A DNA stretch of 64,000 nucleotides from Acinetobacter gandensis (lineage in GTDB: Bacteria; Pseudomonadota; Gammaproteobacteria; Pseudomonadales; Moraxellaceae), in the NCBI RefSeq assembly GCF_001678755.1, contig NZ_LZDS01000028.1:62001-126000 (forward strand), written 5' to 3'. Positions 38,260-47,769 of the stretch are shown here, piece by piece (position 1 is the first letter of the stretch; every line of letters starts with the position of its first letter). The translations under genes and the position numbers were made by a program. The notes under the pieces were generated by a model. That model saw only the letters and a program-made list of their open reading frames with translations, was not told the origin of the DNA and did no database searches.

Positions 38260-40038
38260 ATGCCAATATACAATGCGCCGTTAAAGGACATGGACTTCAT
38301 CTTAAATGATGTATTCAATGCGGATGAGTTCTGGCAGTCAAATGAAAATCTTGCTCATATTGATATGGCAACAGCAAATGCCATTCTTGAAGAAATGGCT
38401 AAATTTTCAAAAAATGTCATTCTTGATCTAAACCGTACTGCTGATGAAGAAGGTGGTGCACAGTTTAACAATGGTGTTGTGACGACTCCGACAGGTTTTA
38501 AAGATGCATTCAAACAATTCGCTGAAGGCGGTTGGGTGGGTTTAGGTGCTTCAGAAGAATGGGGCGGCCAAAACATGCCGAAAATGTTGACTGTTCTTGC
38601 TGATGAAATGATTTGGAGTACGAACCCATCATTCATGCTTTACCCACTACTGACTGTAGGTGCGGGTATGGCCATTAATGACCGTGCTTCCCAAGAGCAA
38701 AAAGAAACGTATTTACCAAAATTCTATACAGGTGAATGGTCAGGGACGATGTGTTTGACTGAACCGCATTCAGGTACTGATCTAGGGATTATTAAAACCA
38801 AAGCAGAGCCGAATGATGACGGATCATTCAATATTACAGGTACAAAAATCTTCATTACCAGTGGTGAACATGACCTGTGTGAAAATATTATTCATTTAGT
38901 ATTGGCTAAAACACCGAATGCGCCTGCGGGTTCACGTGGTATTTCACTGTTTATTGTGCCTAAATTCCATGTGAATGCTGATGGTTCAGTGGGTGAACGC
39001 AATGCAGTTTCAGCAGGTTCGATTGAACACAAAATGGGTATCAAAGGATCAGCGACATGTGTGATGAACTTTGATGGCGCGAAAGGTTATATCGTCGGTA
39101 AAGAAAACGAAGGCCTTGCTGCAATGTTCGTTATGATGAACTACGAACGTTTATCCATGGGCATTCAAGGCATTGGTGCAGCAGAATTTGCTTATCAAAA
39201 TGCAGCACAATATGCGACTGACCGCTTACAAGGTCGTTCTGCAACAGGTGCTCAATCTCCTGAAAAACCAGCAGACTCAATTTTGGTGCATGGTGATGTG
39301 CGTCGTATGTTATTAAATGTACGTGCCAACAATGAAGCTTCACGTGCATTTGCAGTCTACGTGGGTCAACAACTCGACATTACAAAATACTCGACAAATG
39401 AAGCTGCCGTGAAGAAAGCCAATGACCGTGTAGCATTGCTTACACCTATTGCCAAAGCGTACTTAACGGATACCGCTTTACAGGCGACTTTAGAAGCGCA
39501 AATGTGCTTTGGTGGTCATGGTTATATTCGTGAATGGGGTATGGAGCAATGTATCCGTGACTTACGTATTTCACAAATTTATGAAGGCACCAACGGTGTT
39601 CAAGCCATTGATTTAATTGGTCGTAAAACCACCAAGTGTAATGGTGCATTTATTGCAGAATACTTAACTGAAATCCGTGAATTTGCTGCAACTATGTCAG
39701 ATTCAAAAGTGAAGTCTGCTGCACTACAAGTTTCTGATGAAGTAGAAGTATTAACTCAGTTTATTGTTGAACAGTCTAAAACAACACCTGACTTTACAAG
39801 TTCTGTAGCAGTAGATTATTTACACGCAGTTGGGCTACTCAGCTTCGTCTACATGTTTGCCCGTATCAGCAAAGCTGCGGCAGCAAAAACTGAAAGCTTC
39901 TACCAAAATAAATTGGTTCTTGCAGACTACTATGTCGAAAAAGTATTGCCAGATCTTGCAGCGCGTGCACAACGTATCAAGTCAGGTTCTGAGCTAGTAA
40001 TGCAGCTTCCTGAAGAATACTTTACTGCTCAATCTTAA
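38260..40038 (+). CDS. Acyl-CoA dehydrogenase, DmdC-like with C-terminal domain
   Basis: 592-residue flavin-dependent acyl-CoA dehydrogenase of the long form with a C-terminal extension, as in 3-methylmercaptopropionyl-CoA dehydrogenase (DmdC) and related FadE-like enzymes. FAD-binding and active-site blocks include MCLTEPHSGTDLG, ITGTKIFITSGEHD and FGGHGYIREWGMEQ, with the C-terminal signature EGTNGVQAIDLIGRK. It oxidises an acyl-CoA to the enoyl-CoA; the chain type is not determined. ATG 38260 (MPIYNAPLKDMDFI) has a ribosome site AAGGAAAG and is chosen over a TTG at 38218. The thiolase gene follows by 127 bases. Confidence 0.88.
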   Translation: MPIYNAPLKDMDFILNDVFNADEFWQSNENLAHIDMATANAILEEMAKFSKNVILDLNRTADEEGGAQFNNGVVTTPTGFKDAFKQFAEGGWVGLGASEEWGGQNMPKMLTVLADEMIWSTNPSFMLYPLLTVGAGMAINDRASQEQKETYLPKFYTGEWSGTMCLTEPHSGTDLGIIKTKAEPNDDGSFNITGTKIFITSGEHDLCENIIHLVLAKTPNAPAGSRGISLFIVPKFHVNADGSVGERNAVSAGSIEHKMGIKGSATCVMNFDGAKGYIVGKENEGLAAMFVMMNYERLSMGIQGIGAAEFAYQNAAQYATDRLQGRSATGAQSPEKPADSILVHGDVRRMLLNVRANNEASRAFAVYVGQQLDITKYSTNEAAVKKANDRVALLTPIAKAYLTDTALQATLEAQMCFGGHGYIREWGMEQCIRDLRISQIYEGTNGVQAIDLIGRKTTKCNGAFIAEYLTEIREFAATMSDSKVKSAALQVSDEVEVLTQFIVEQSKTTPDFTSSVAVDYLHAVGLLSFVYMFARISKAAAAKTESFYQNKLVLADYYVEKVLPDLAARAQRIKSGSELVMQLPEEYFTAQS

Positions 40039-40165
40039 GACTATTACTTCAGCCTCATACCTTTAAATGTAGGCTAAGCACACTTTAAAGCATTAAGATG
40101 GAAACATCGTGGAGGCAGTCATGCCTCCAGGGTCAAAAAAGATTTAAAACAGGATGAAATAAGAA

Positions 40166-41335
40166 ATGATTGTAATTTTAGATGGCGTTCGTACAGCGAT
40201 GGGTGGTTTTCAGGGTTCACTTTCATCTTGTGCCGCTCCCGAATTAGGTGCAGCAGCAATTAAAGAAGTTGTTGCGCGCGCTGGCTTACAGCCAACAGAT
40301 ATTGACGAAGTTATTTTTGGTTGTGTACTTCCAGCGGGCTTGAAACAAGGCCCTGCACGTCAAGCAATGCGTTTGGCTGGCTTACCAGACTCAACAGGTG
40401 CAACCACCATTAACAAAATTTGTGGTTCAGGTATGAAAGCCGTGATGCAAGCTGCCGATGCGATTAAAGCAGGTTCAGCAGACATCGTTGTTGCTGGAGG
40501 TATGGAGTCGATGTCAAATGCGCCATACCTTTTAGAAAAAGCTCGTGCCGGTTACCGTATGGGGCATGGTAAAACAACCGATCACATGTTCCAAGAAGGT
40601 TTGGAAGATGCCGAAACAGGTTTATCGATGGGTATTCTTGCTCAAGAAATGGCGGATAAGAAAGGCTATACACGCGAACAGCAAGATGCTTTTGCCATTA
40701 ACTCATTAAATAAAGCGGTGACTGCAATTAATGGTGGTTTCTTTAAAGATGAAATCGTGCCAGTTACAGTTAAATCACGTAAAGGTGAGGTGGTTGTTGA
40801 TACAGATGAACAACCATTAAATGCCAAACCAGAAAAAATTCCGACGTTGCGCCCTGCGTTCAAAAAGGACGGCACCATTACTGCAGCGAATGCAAGTTCA
40901 ATTTCTGATGGTGCTTCTGCATTGGTAGTGACTTCTGAAGAAATTGCAGTTGCACGTGGCTTAAACCCTGTTGCAAAAGTAGTGGCTTATGCTACGAATT
41001 CACAGCATCCATCTGAATTTACTATTGCGCCAGTTGGCGCAATTGAAAAAGTGTTGAAAAAAGCAGGTTGGGATGCCAAAGACGTCGATCTTTGGGAAGT
41101 GAATGAAGCATTTGCCATGGTAACGATGCTGGCAATTGATGGGTTTAACCTAGATGAAGCAAAAGTAAACGTAAATGGTGGTGCTTGTTCATTAGGTCAC
41201 CCATTAGGTTCTTCAGGTTCGCGTATCATTGTGACGCTGATCCATGCCCTTAAACGCACAGGCGGTAAAAAAGGTATTGCAGCACTATGTATTGGTGGCG
41301 GTGAAGCAACTGCAATTGCGGTTGAACTTGCGTAA
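40166..41335 (+). CDS. Thiolase (acetyl-CoA C-acyltransferase)
   Basis: 389-residue thiolase. The acyl-accepting cysteine lies in NKICGSGMKAVM (about residue 86), the second motif is GGMESMSNAPYLL, and the C-terminal catalytic blocks NVNGGACSLGHPLGSSG and ALCIGGGEA are intact. It cleaves 3-ketoacyl-CoA to acetyl-CoA, or runs in reverse. With the acyl-CoA dehydrogenase and the CoA-transferase it forms a probable acyl-CoA degradation group. Confidence 0.92.
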   Translation: MIVILDGVRTAMGGFQGSLSSCAAPELGAAAIKEVVARAGLQPTDIDEVIFGCVLPAGLKQGPARQAMRLAGLPDSTGATTINKICGSGMKAVMQAADAIKAGSADIVVAGGMESMSNAPYLLEKARAGYRMGHGKTTDHMFQEGLEDAETGLSMGILAQEMADKKGYTREQQDAFAINSLNKAVTAINGGFFKDEIVPVTVKSRKGEVVVDTDEQPLNAKPEKIPTLRPAFKKDGTITAANASSISDGASALVVTSEEIAVARGLNPVAKVVAYATNSQHPSEFTIAPVGAIEKVLKKAGWDAKDVDLWEVNEAFAMVTMLAIDGFNLDEAKVNVNGGACSLGHPLGSSGSRIIVTLIHALKRTGGKKGIAALCIGGGEATAIAVELA

Positions 41336-41459
41336 TTGTCCTCAATTATCATTTTTAGATAACTAAGTTTTTAGATAAGCAATAACAAAGCCATTTCAGT
41401 TCGCTGGGATGGCGACCTATAGATGTTTATTTTGAGATGTTATTTTTGAGATTTTGATT

Positions 41460-42956
41460 ATGAACGGTTTAGATCGCATTCGCTTACTCTCCCTTCGCGA
41501 CAAAGTTATGTCTGCTGAACAAGCCATTGAATTAATTCAAGATGGTTCAGTTGTAGGTTTAAGTGGTTTTGGTGGCGCAGGTGAAGCCAAAACAGTACCG
41601 TTAGCATTAGCAGATCATGCAGTTTCGCATCCTTTACGCATTACCTTAGCAACAGGTGCAAGTTTAGGAAATAGTATTGACGGCCGTTTAAATGCAGCAC
41701 ATGCGATTGAACGTCGATATCCATATCAAGCCGATCCAGGCCTGCGTAAAGCCATTAATGCTGGCGAAGTCATGTATATCGATCAACACTTGTCTGAAAT
41801 GGCCGATAACATTCGTCATCATAATTTACCGCGTATTAATGTTGCAGTGATTGCAGCTACTGCCATTACTGAAGATGGTCAAATCATTCCAACAGGTTCA
41901 TGTGGTAACTCAGCAAATTTCGTTGAAATGGCTGATCATGTGATTATTGAAATCGATAACACGATTAATCCTGTGCTTGAAGGCGTGCATGATATTTATG
42001 TTCCTAAAGCTCGTCCAAATCGTGGGCCGATTCCTTTAACCCAAGCGGGTGATCGTATTGGTACATTGGGTATCCACGTGAGTCCAGAAAAGATTTCAGC
42101 AATCGTATTGAATGATTTGCCTGATACCCAGTTTAAAATGGATGAACCTGATGTTGAAACACTTGCGATTGCACAGCATCTGATTACCTTCTTTGAAGGT
42201 GAGGTTGCAGCAGGGCGTTTACCTGAAAATCTTGGACCGCTTCAGTCAGGTGTTGGCTCAATTGCTAATGCTGTTTTTGCTGGATTTGAACACTCAAATT
42301 TCCATGACCTGGAAATGTACTCTGAAGTACTCCAAGACTGTACATTCCAATTGATTGATTCTGGCAAAATGAAATTTGCTTCAGGCTGTTCAATGACTTT
42401 ATCTGAGCCTTGTGCACAGCATGTGATGAATAACTTCGATCAATACAAAGACAAAATCGTGTTGCGACCACAAGAGCTTTCAAATAATCCAGAGATTATC
42501 CGCCGTTTGGGGATTATTGCGATTAATACCGCGCTAGAGTTTGATATATACGGTAACGTCAATTCAACGCATGTAACCGGCACCAAAATGATGAACGGTA
42601 TTGGTGGTTCTGGTGACTTTACTCGCCATGCGCATATTGCCATTTTCGTTACTAAATCTATGGCGAAAGGTGGTGCAATTTCATCGGTGGTACCAATGGT
42701 GAGCCATACGGATCATACAGAACATGATGTAGATGTGCTTGTGACTGAGCAAGGTCTGGCTGATTTACGTGGTTTATCGCCGCGTGAGCGTGCACGTAAA
42801 GTCATAGAAATTTGTGCGCATCCTGAATATCGCGGAGCATTACTCAGTTATTTTGAACGTGCGTGTGAGCGTGGCGGTCAAACCCCGCATATTTTGCAAG
42901 AAGCCTTGTCTTGGCATGCAAAATTTGAAGAAACAGGCAGCATGAAATCAGCTTAA
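41460..42956 (+). CDS. Acetyl-CoA hydrolase/transferase family, succinate CoA-transferase-like
   Basis: 498-residue CoA-transferase with high similarity in architecture to succinyl-CoA:acetate CoA-transferase (AarC/ScpC). N-terminal glycine loop VGLSGFGGAGEAK; the conserved GVGSIANAVFAGF is followed by MYSEVLQD, which contains the likely catalytic Glu. It would move CoA between succinate, acetate or propionate. ATG 41460 is preferred to the TTG at 41454. It follows the thiolase gene by about 120 bases and ends before a terminator. Confidence 0.87.
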   Translation: MNGLDRIRLLSLRDKVMSAEQAIELIQDGSVVGLSGFGGAGEAKTVPLALADHAVSHPLRITLATGASLGNSIDGRLNAAHAIERRYPYQADPGLRKAINAGEVMYIDQHLSEMADNIRHHNLPRINVAVIAATAITEDGQIIPTGSCGNSANFVEMADHVIIEIDNTINPVLEGVHDIYVPKARPNRGPIPLTQAGDRIGTLGIHVSPEKISAIVLNDLPDTQFKMDEPDVETLAIAQHLITFFEGEVAAGRLPENLGPLQSGVGSIANAVFAGFEHSNFHDLEMYSEVLQDCTFQLIDSGKMKFASGCSMTLSEPCAQHVMNNFDQYKDKIVLRPQELSNNPEIIRRLGIIAINTALEFDIYGNVNSTHVTGTKMMNGIGGSGDFTRHAHIAIFVTKSMAKGGAISSVVPMVSHTDHTEHDVDVLVTEQGLADLRGLSPRERARKVIEICAHPEYRGALLSYFERACERGGQTPHILQEALSWHAKFEETGSMKSA

Positions 42957-42978
42957 GTATTTAATTTTTTAAATAAAG

Positions 42979-43003
42979 AAGCCCGATTAATTCGGGTTTT
43001 TTT
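42979..43003 (+). terminator. Rho-independent terminator after CoA-transferase
   Basis: CCCGA(A) and TTCGGG pair around TTAA, followed by seven T. Confidence 0.8.
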
Positions 43004-43056
43004 AGCCTCGGTTTTTTATTGTTAGCATCTAAAATTGAAAAAGCCATGCTAAAAGT

Positions 43057-43770
43057 TTAGCGTTGAAGATAATCAATTAATGTTGCAAAGTCTGGTACAA
43101 AATAATCCGTTTTGGCTTGAATTTGCGCTAGCTCATGTTCCGAGTATTGATCATAAATGGCGACGACTTCAATACCTGCTTGATTCGCAGCTTCAATACC
43201 AATGAGTGAATCTTCAATAATTAAACATTCGTCAGCTGCAAATCCAAAATGTTGAATGGCTTTTAAATAAACTTCGGGATGCGGTTTGATATTCTGTACA
43301 TTTTCACGTGTCAGCATGAGCGAAAAATCTTGCTGAAAATCGATCTTAGAATGAATTTGGGTATTATTTTGTTGATAACGCTGCACATTATAAAGACTAG
43401 TCGTAGTGGTAAGCGCAGTTTTAATTTGTAACTGCTTTAAGTGGTGTAGTAGCACATCTGCTTGTGGTTTTAGCTCGACCACATGATCTAAAAAATGTCG
43501 TGAAATCGCATAGCGACGTTCTTTGACTTCAGCCTTGTCTAATTTAAAGTGATATTTTTCATTTAAAAAGCCGCAGTATTCTAAGTAGGGATCTGTATAT
43601 TCTCTAAAAAATTTAAGCTGAATGTCGCGTTGGCGTTGTAGTTCAGTATGTTCGATATCTAGACTAGATAATTGTCGAATTAACGCAGCATCGACCTGAT
43701 TCCAAATACCAACGGAGTCGATTAATGTGCCGTCCAAATCGAAACAAACCAACTTTTTATTTTTAAACAT
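43057..43770 (-). CDS. HAD superfamily hydrolase, beta-phosphoglucomutase-like
   Basis: 237 residues. Motif I is FDLDGTLIDS, motif II region TALTTTTSLYNVQ, motif III Lys in NIKPHPEVYLKA and motif IV IIEDSLIGIEAA. Cap-domain insertion between motifs I and II is of the C1 type. These enzymes dephosphorylate small metabolites or interconvert sugar phosphates; the substrate is unknown. ATG 43770 is preceded by AGGATG and is preferred over the ATG at 43794. Confidence 0.85.
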   Translation of the reverse strand: MFKNKKLVCFDLDGTLIDSVGIWNQVDAALIRQLSSLDIEHTELQRQRDIQLKFFREYTDPYLEYCGFLNEKYHFKLDKAEVKERRYAISRHFLDHVVELKPQADVLLHHLKQLQIKTALTTTTSLYNVQRYQQNNTQIHSKIDFQQDFSLMLTRENVQNIKPHPEVYLKAIQHFGFAADECLIIEDSLIGIEAANQAGIEVVAIYDQYSEHELAQIQAKTDYFVPDFATLIDYLQR

Positions 43771-43961
43771 GATACATCCTAAATCAATCTGCATGCATTA
43801 TGCGCAGATCGATGCGTATATTAAAGTAAATATCATCTATTACTGAGACACTATGGTTTTTCATCTACATTAAAAGTAATATTTCGATATTGGCATTTAT
43901 AACAAGAACGCCGATGATGCAGGGACTGTATTAGAAATTTAAATGTAGGAAAATTGGATTC

Positions 43962-44855
43962 GTGTTTGAACTCGACTGTAAACTTTTAAGCATCTTTTTT
44001 CATGTTTATAAGTATAAAAATGTCTCGCAGGCAGCAGATCATCTGCAAATGAGCCAGCCCACGGTCAGTAATATTCTGAACAAAATCCGACAACATTATA
44101 ACGACCCATTATTTTTGCGTATGGGCAATGAAATGGTGCCTACAGAGTTGTCTCGTCAGCTTTTTCCATTGGTGAGCGAAGCATTAAGTAAAGTTGAGGC
44201 AATTAATAACTTTACGATTGATTTTGACCAATCCATGTCGGATCAGCAATTTACTTTGGCAATGACTGACGTATCACATCTGGTTTTATTGCCTAAAATT
44301 AGTCAATATTTAAAAAAACATGCACCACAAATTCGTTTAAATGTTCGTCCGATTACCACTGAAACCAGCTATCAAATGGCTAATGGTGAAATCGATCTGG
44401 CGCTTGGTTTTTTACCGCATTTAGAAAGTGGTTTCTATCAGCAGAAATTGTTTGAACAATATTATGTGGTGATTGCAGCCAAAGATCATCCGCGTTTAAC
44501 GGGGGATACAATTACCACAGAGCAATATATTAGTGAATCGCATATTGATATTGATGCAGGGATGGGACATTACCATATTGAAAATGAGCTGCTTAATTTA
44601 GATTTAAAACGTGACATTCTAATGCGTTTGCCAAGTTATCTGGGTGTGGGCTTGGTGGTACAAGATACAGATGCAATTGCGACCGTTCCTTATTACCTCA
44701 GTGAAGTTTTGCTATCACGTGGCAATTTAAAAATATTTAATGCGCCAATCGCATTTCCGACATATGGGGTAAAACAATATTGGCACATGTCGTGCCATCA
44801 CAAAACCAGCCATCAGTGGTTGCGGCACATGTTCCATGAAATTTTAGTTAAATAA
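43962..44855 (+). CDS. LysR family transcriptional regulator
   Basis: 297 residues. The N-terminal helix-turn-helix (NVSQAADHLQMSQPTVSNILNKIR) and a PBP2-type effector domain are clear. The domain layout resembles NahR/NodD/LinR-type members. It begins with GTG at 43962, with AGGA upstream. It is followed by a DMT transporter on the same strand, which may be a target; the effector is unknown. Confidence 0.87.
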   Translation: MFELDCKLLSIFFHVYKYKNVSQAADHLQMSQPTVSNILNKIRQHYNDPLFLRMGNEMVPTELSRQLFPLVSEALSKVEAINNFTIDFDQSMSDQQFTLAMTDVSHLVLLPKISQYLKKHAPQIRLNVRPITTETSYQMANGEIDLALGFLPHLESGFYQQKLFEQYYVVIAAKDHPRLTGDTITTEQYISESHIDIDAGMGHYHIENELLNLDLKRDILMRLPSYLGVGLVVQDTDAIATVPYYLSEVLLSRGNLKIFNAPIAFPTYGVKQYWHMSCHHKTSHQWLRHMFHEILVK

Positions 44856-44962
44856 TATAGAGAATATTTTCTAAACATCTGAGCTTAAATTCTTTGAACT
44901 GATTCGTAATGTTCCATTGATGGGAGTACATTTACCGCTTCTTATTGGATCTTACGCAAACT

Positions 44963-45853
44963 ATGGCGCTGAGCTGGATACTCTTTACTTTAATGGCTGC
45001 ATTTATGCAGGCTTGGCGTAATGCATTTCAAAAACAGTTGAGTCATACAGTTGACGCTTATGGCGTAACATTGGCACGATTCATTTTTGCTTTTCCATTA
45101 GCAGGGCTTTATCTCTATTATTTATACAACCAGTATCCTGTTCAGCACATCGTTAGCTTTAATTCTAAATTTTATTTTTATGTATTAATTGCGGCATTAA
45201 GCCAAATTTTGGCAACCATATTGATGGTTCAGTTATTTAAACAAAAAAACTATGCGATTGGCGTTGGGCTAGCTAAAAGCGAAGCTATTTTAGCAGCCAT
45301 AATTGGAGTGGCATTACTGGGTGAGCATTTAAGTTTATTGGCCTGGACAGGTGTTTTTCTCGGTGCTTTTGCCATATTTTTATTGAGCAAGGGCGGATTA
45401 CAAAATAGTAAATTTTCGTGGAATACCTTAATCATTGGTACAGCAAGCGGTTTATGTTTTGCAATTACGTCGCTACTAGTTCGCCAAGCCAGTTTACAGT
45501 TAGATATGCTGCCATTTCTACATCGTGCAGCTTGGGTCTTAGTGAGCATTACTGGTATTCAATGCAGTGTTTTACTACTTTTTTTAGGAATTTTTAAACC
45601 CGCAACTTTCATTGCAATGTTTCAGCGCATAGGTTTAATTACTAAAATTAGTTTTTGCAGTTTTGCTGCTTCACTCGGCTGGTTTACTGCCATGAGTGTA
45701 CAGTCTGTTGCTTTGGTCACAACACTCGGACAAATTGAAATATTATTTAGCCTCCTTATTTCAGTCTATTTCTTTAAAGAAAAACTAGTCGCAAGCGATC
45801 ACTGGGGACTGTTTTGGGTAGTTATTGCTGCGACCTTGGTTATTTGGGCTTAG
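44963..45853 (+). CDS. DMT superfamily transporter (EamA)
   Basis: 296 residues with about ten hydrophobic segments arranged as two EamA repeats; a typical block is AIGVGLAKSEAILAAIIGVALLGE in the first half. Members export amino acids, metabolites or drugs; no substrate can be given. ATG 44963 is annotated, but no good ribosome site is visible and the in-frame TTG at 44945 is possible. Confidence 0.8.
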   Translation: MALSWILFTLMAAFMQAWRNAFQKQLSHTVDAYGVTLARFIFAFPLAGLYLYYLYNQYPVQHIVSFNSKFYFYVLIAALSQILATILMVQLFKQKNYAIGVGLAKSEAILAAIIGVALLGEHLSLLAWTGVFLGAFAIFLLSKGGLQNSKFSWNTLIIGTASGLCFAITSLLVRQASLQLDMLPFLHRAAWVLVSITGIQCSVLLLFLGIFKPATFIAMFQRIGLITKISFCSFAASLGWFTAMSVQSVALVTTLGQIEILFSLLISVYFFKEKLVASDHWGLFWVVIAATLVIWA

Positions 45854-45978
45854 TGCTCGTTTTTCAGGCTTTGACGTTTTCGTTAAGCGTTATATTGAAG
45901 CAAAATTCATAAAGTTAAACTGGCGAAAATTTGGCTAAAACAAAAATAATGATAAAAAGTCACTTTAAAAAATAATTC

Positions 45979-45995
45979 TGCACTTTCTATGTGCA
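45979..45995 (+). promoter_or_regulatory. NtrC-type enhancer site 1
   Basis: TGCACTTTCTATGTGCA is a 17-bp dyad matching the NtrC pattern TGCACY-N5-RGTGCA except for one half-site base. It lies about 200 bases upstream of the sigma54 promoter at 46180. Confidence 0.65.
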
Positions 45996-45997
45996 TA

Positions 45998-46014
45998 AGC
46001 ACCTCTTGAGTGCT
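45998..46014 (+). promoter_or_regulatory. NtrC-type enhancer site 2
   Basis: AGCACCTCTTGAGTGCT is a second 17-bp dyad (GCACC-N5-AGTGC core) centred 19 bases from the first, the tandem arrangement usual for NtrC enhancers. Confidence 0.65.
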
Positions 46015-46081
46015 CATGACTAAATTATCTTCTTTTGGAAGTCTCTTAATTCCATTATTTATTAATCCGTATTGCATTTTT

Positions 46082-46110
46082 AGCCAAATGATTTACTTAT
46101 TCCTTTGGCT
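46082..46110. promoter_or_regulatory. Inverted repeat between enhancer and promoter
   Basis: AGCCAAA (46082-46088) and TTTGGCT (46104-46110) form a perfect 7-bp dyad spaced by 15 bases, between the NtrC-type sites and the sigma54 promoter. Its role is unknown. Confidence 0.3.
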
Positions 46111-46179
46111 CTATGTCTTGTGATATCAGTATTTTACTCATCTTTAGTAATACGAAATAAAAATACCGTAATACTAAAC

Positions 46180-46195
46180 TGGCACAGCCTTTGCA
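46180..46195 (+). promoter_or_regulatory. Sigma54 (-24/-12) promoter of the guanidine operon
   Basis: TGGCACAGCCTTTGCA has the obligatory GG-N10-GC spacing and the TGGCAC/TTGCA consensus. The predicted start (about 46206) lies just before the riboswitch aptamer. Confidence 0.8.
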
Positions 46196-46215
46196 TCTAT
46201 CTAACCCATCATAAA

Positions 46216-46325
46216 GTGATCTAGGGTTCCGATGCATGAATATTCATGTATGTCCGAGACCGAGAGTTCACGGCTTAAGTTTCAAACTCAAGCTACACGG
46301 AGGGATAAAAACCCGGGAGGTAAAC
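46216..46325 (+). ncRNA. Guanidine-I (ykkC) riboswitch
   Basis: The hallmarks of the ykkC/guanidine-I aptamer are present in order: CTAGGGTTCCG at 46221, a variable hairpin (GCATGAATATTCATGT), GTCCGAGACCGAGAG at 46252, and ACACGGAGGGATAAAAACCC GGGAGG near 46295-46320. This class binds free guanidinium and turns expression on. The genes that follow are the guanidine degradation genes, in agreement. No separate terminator stem is obvious between aptamer and start codon, so control may be at translation. An open frame starting at 46236 would cross the aptamer and is not used. Confidence 0.92.
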
Positions 46326-46349
46326 CGTAGAAGATTGGGATGGATGCAT

Positions 46350-47087
46350 ATGAGCACAATAACTTATCACGAAGATCAAGTCCTTTGGACGGAACGTTTA
46401 CCGGGTGGACACCATTGGTCAGCACGTATTCAGCGTGGCGCACTATTACAACTCAAATCCTTAGGTCAAAATGCCAATGTGGCGCTGTACTGCGTCAATA
46501 GCGAAGACAAACTCGAACGCTACAACATGCCAGACAGTTTAAAAGGGCAACATACAGCTTTTTTAAGCACAGGACATATCCTTGCATCTGATCTAGGTCG
46601 CGCGATGATCTCCATTGTCAAAGACGACCACGGTTGGAATGATGCATTCTGCGCACCAAGTACCGCACAACAAATCGAAAAACAATTTGGTTCAAAAACC
46701 TTTCAAGATGCCCGTAATGACATGCACAGAAGTGGCAAAGACTCTTTACTGCTTGAAATGGCCAAATTTGGTTTATCAGCAACAGACCTCAGCAGTACTT
46801 TAAATCTGTTTTCTAAAGTCCAACCAGATGACAATGGCAACCTTAGCTATGTGGCATCTGACAATACCGATCAAGTGCTTGAATTACGCTTTGAAATGGA
46901 TTGCTTGGTGTTTTTATCATCCGCACCACACGCATTAGATAACAGCATGGAATATGCACCTGCTGATGTTGAATTAAACCTGTTTAAAGCACTTCCATTA
47001 TTTGATTCCGATGTGTGTCGTGATTCATGCCCGCAAAATCAGCGTGCATTTCAAAACAACAATCGTTACTACGCACTCAGCGCTTAA
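46350..47087 (+). CDS. Carboxyguanidine deiminase subunit (DUF1989, urea carboxylase-associated protein)
   Basis: 245-residue DUF1989 protein. Together with the next gene it matches the paired urea carboxylase-associated proteins shown in other bacteria to form carboxyguanidine deiminase CgdAB, which turns carboxyguanidine into allophanate and ammonia. Visible features: a cysteine-containing stretch DAFCAPST, and DSDVCRDSCPQN near the C-terminus, possibly metal ligands. ATG 46350 follows GGGATGG; frames starting farther upstream would run through the riboswitch. First gene of the riboswitch-controlled operon; which of CgdA or CgdB it is was not decided. Confidence 0.85.
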   Translation: MSTITYHEDQVLWTERLPGGHHWSARIQRGALLQLKSLGQNANVALYCVNSEDKLERYNMPDSLKGQHTAFLSTGHILASDLGRAMISIVKDDHGWNDAFCAPSTAQQIEKQFGSKTFQDARNDMHRSGKDSLLLEMAKFGLSATDLSSTLNLFSKVQPDDNGNLSYVASDNTDQVLELRFEMDCLVFLSSAPHALDNSMEYAPADVELNLFKALPLFDSDVCRDSCPQNQRAFQNNNRYYALSA

Positions 47088-47102
47088 TTGGAGGAATACA
47101 AC

Positions 47103-47768
47103 ATGACTGCACTTGTTAACTCACTACAAAATCATGAAAAAACAGTTTTAAGCGAAGTTTGTCCTGCTGGTGAAGCATGGATGTGCGAAGTCAAAAAAGG
47201 ACAGTATTTCCGTATCGTGGATTTAGAAGGCAACCAAGCGGTTGATACGCTCTTTATCTCTGCTTCAAATCCTGAAGAGCGTTATAGCGCAACCGATACA
47301 CTGGCAATCAATCAGCAGATTTATTTAGAAAAAGGCACAGCTTTATACACCAACTTTGGCAACAAAATTGCCACCATTCATGATGACAATTGTGGTCGCC
47401 ACGATACTTTAGGCGGGGCATGTTCATGTGAAAGCAACACCGTTCGTTATGCACATGACACATTTCCAATGCACAGTTGCCGTAACAATTTCATGATTGC
47501 GCTGTCTCAGCATCCGATTGCCAAAAAACATGGCTTAAACGTGCGTCATATTGGTCCAAATATTAACTTCTTTATGAATGTGCCTGTGACCTCTGAGGGT
47601 CATCTGAAGTTTGATGATGGTATTTCTGCACCGGGTAAATATGTCGAAGTGAAAGCAGAAATGGATTTGATCGTGTTGATCTCTAATTGCCCACAACTGA
47701 ATAATCCTTGTAATGCCTATAACCCAACTAAAATTCAATTGATCATCCGTGAAGGCGAGGACGCATAA
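47103..47768 (+). CDS. Carboxyguanidine deiminase second subunit (DUF1989)
   Basis: 221 residues of the same DUF1989 family as its upstream neighbour. The cysteine-rich region [19 protein letters not shown] and [12 protein letters not shown] probably provides metal ligands. It is thought to pair with the previous subunit in the CgdAB deiminase. ATG 47103 follows a strong TTGGAGGA ribosome site directly after the upstream stop; tight spacing shows one operon. Confidence 0.87.
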   Translation: MTALVNSLQNHEKTVLSEVCPAGEAWMCEVKKGQYFRIVDLEGNQAVDTLFISASNPEERYSATDTLAINQQIYLEKGTALYTNFGNKIATIHDDNCGRHDTLGGACSCESNTVRYAHDTFPMHSCRNNFMIALSQHPIAKKHGLNVRHIGPNINFFMNVPVTSEGHLKFDDGISAPGKYVEVKAEMDLIVLISNCPQLNNPCNAYNPTKIQLIIREGEDA

Positions 47769-47769
47769 C

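Noticed and set aside
46236..46349. N-terminal extension of the first DUF1989 gene starting at 46236
   Set aside because: The extension would translate the guanidine-I aptamer; the conserved RNA motifs and the lack of DUF1989 similarity show it is leader RNA.
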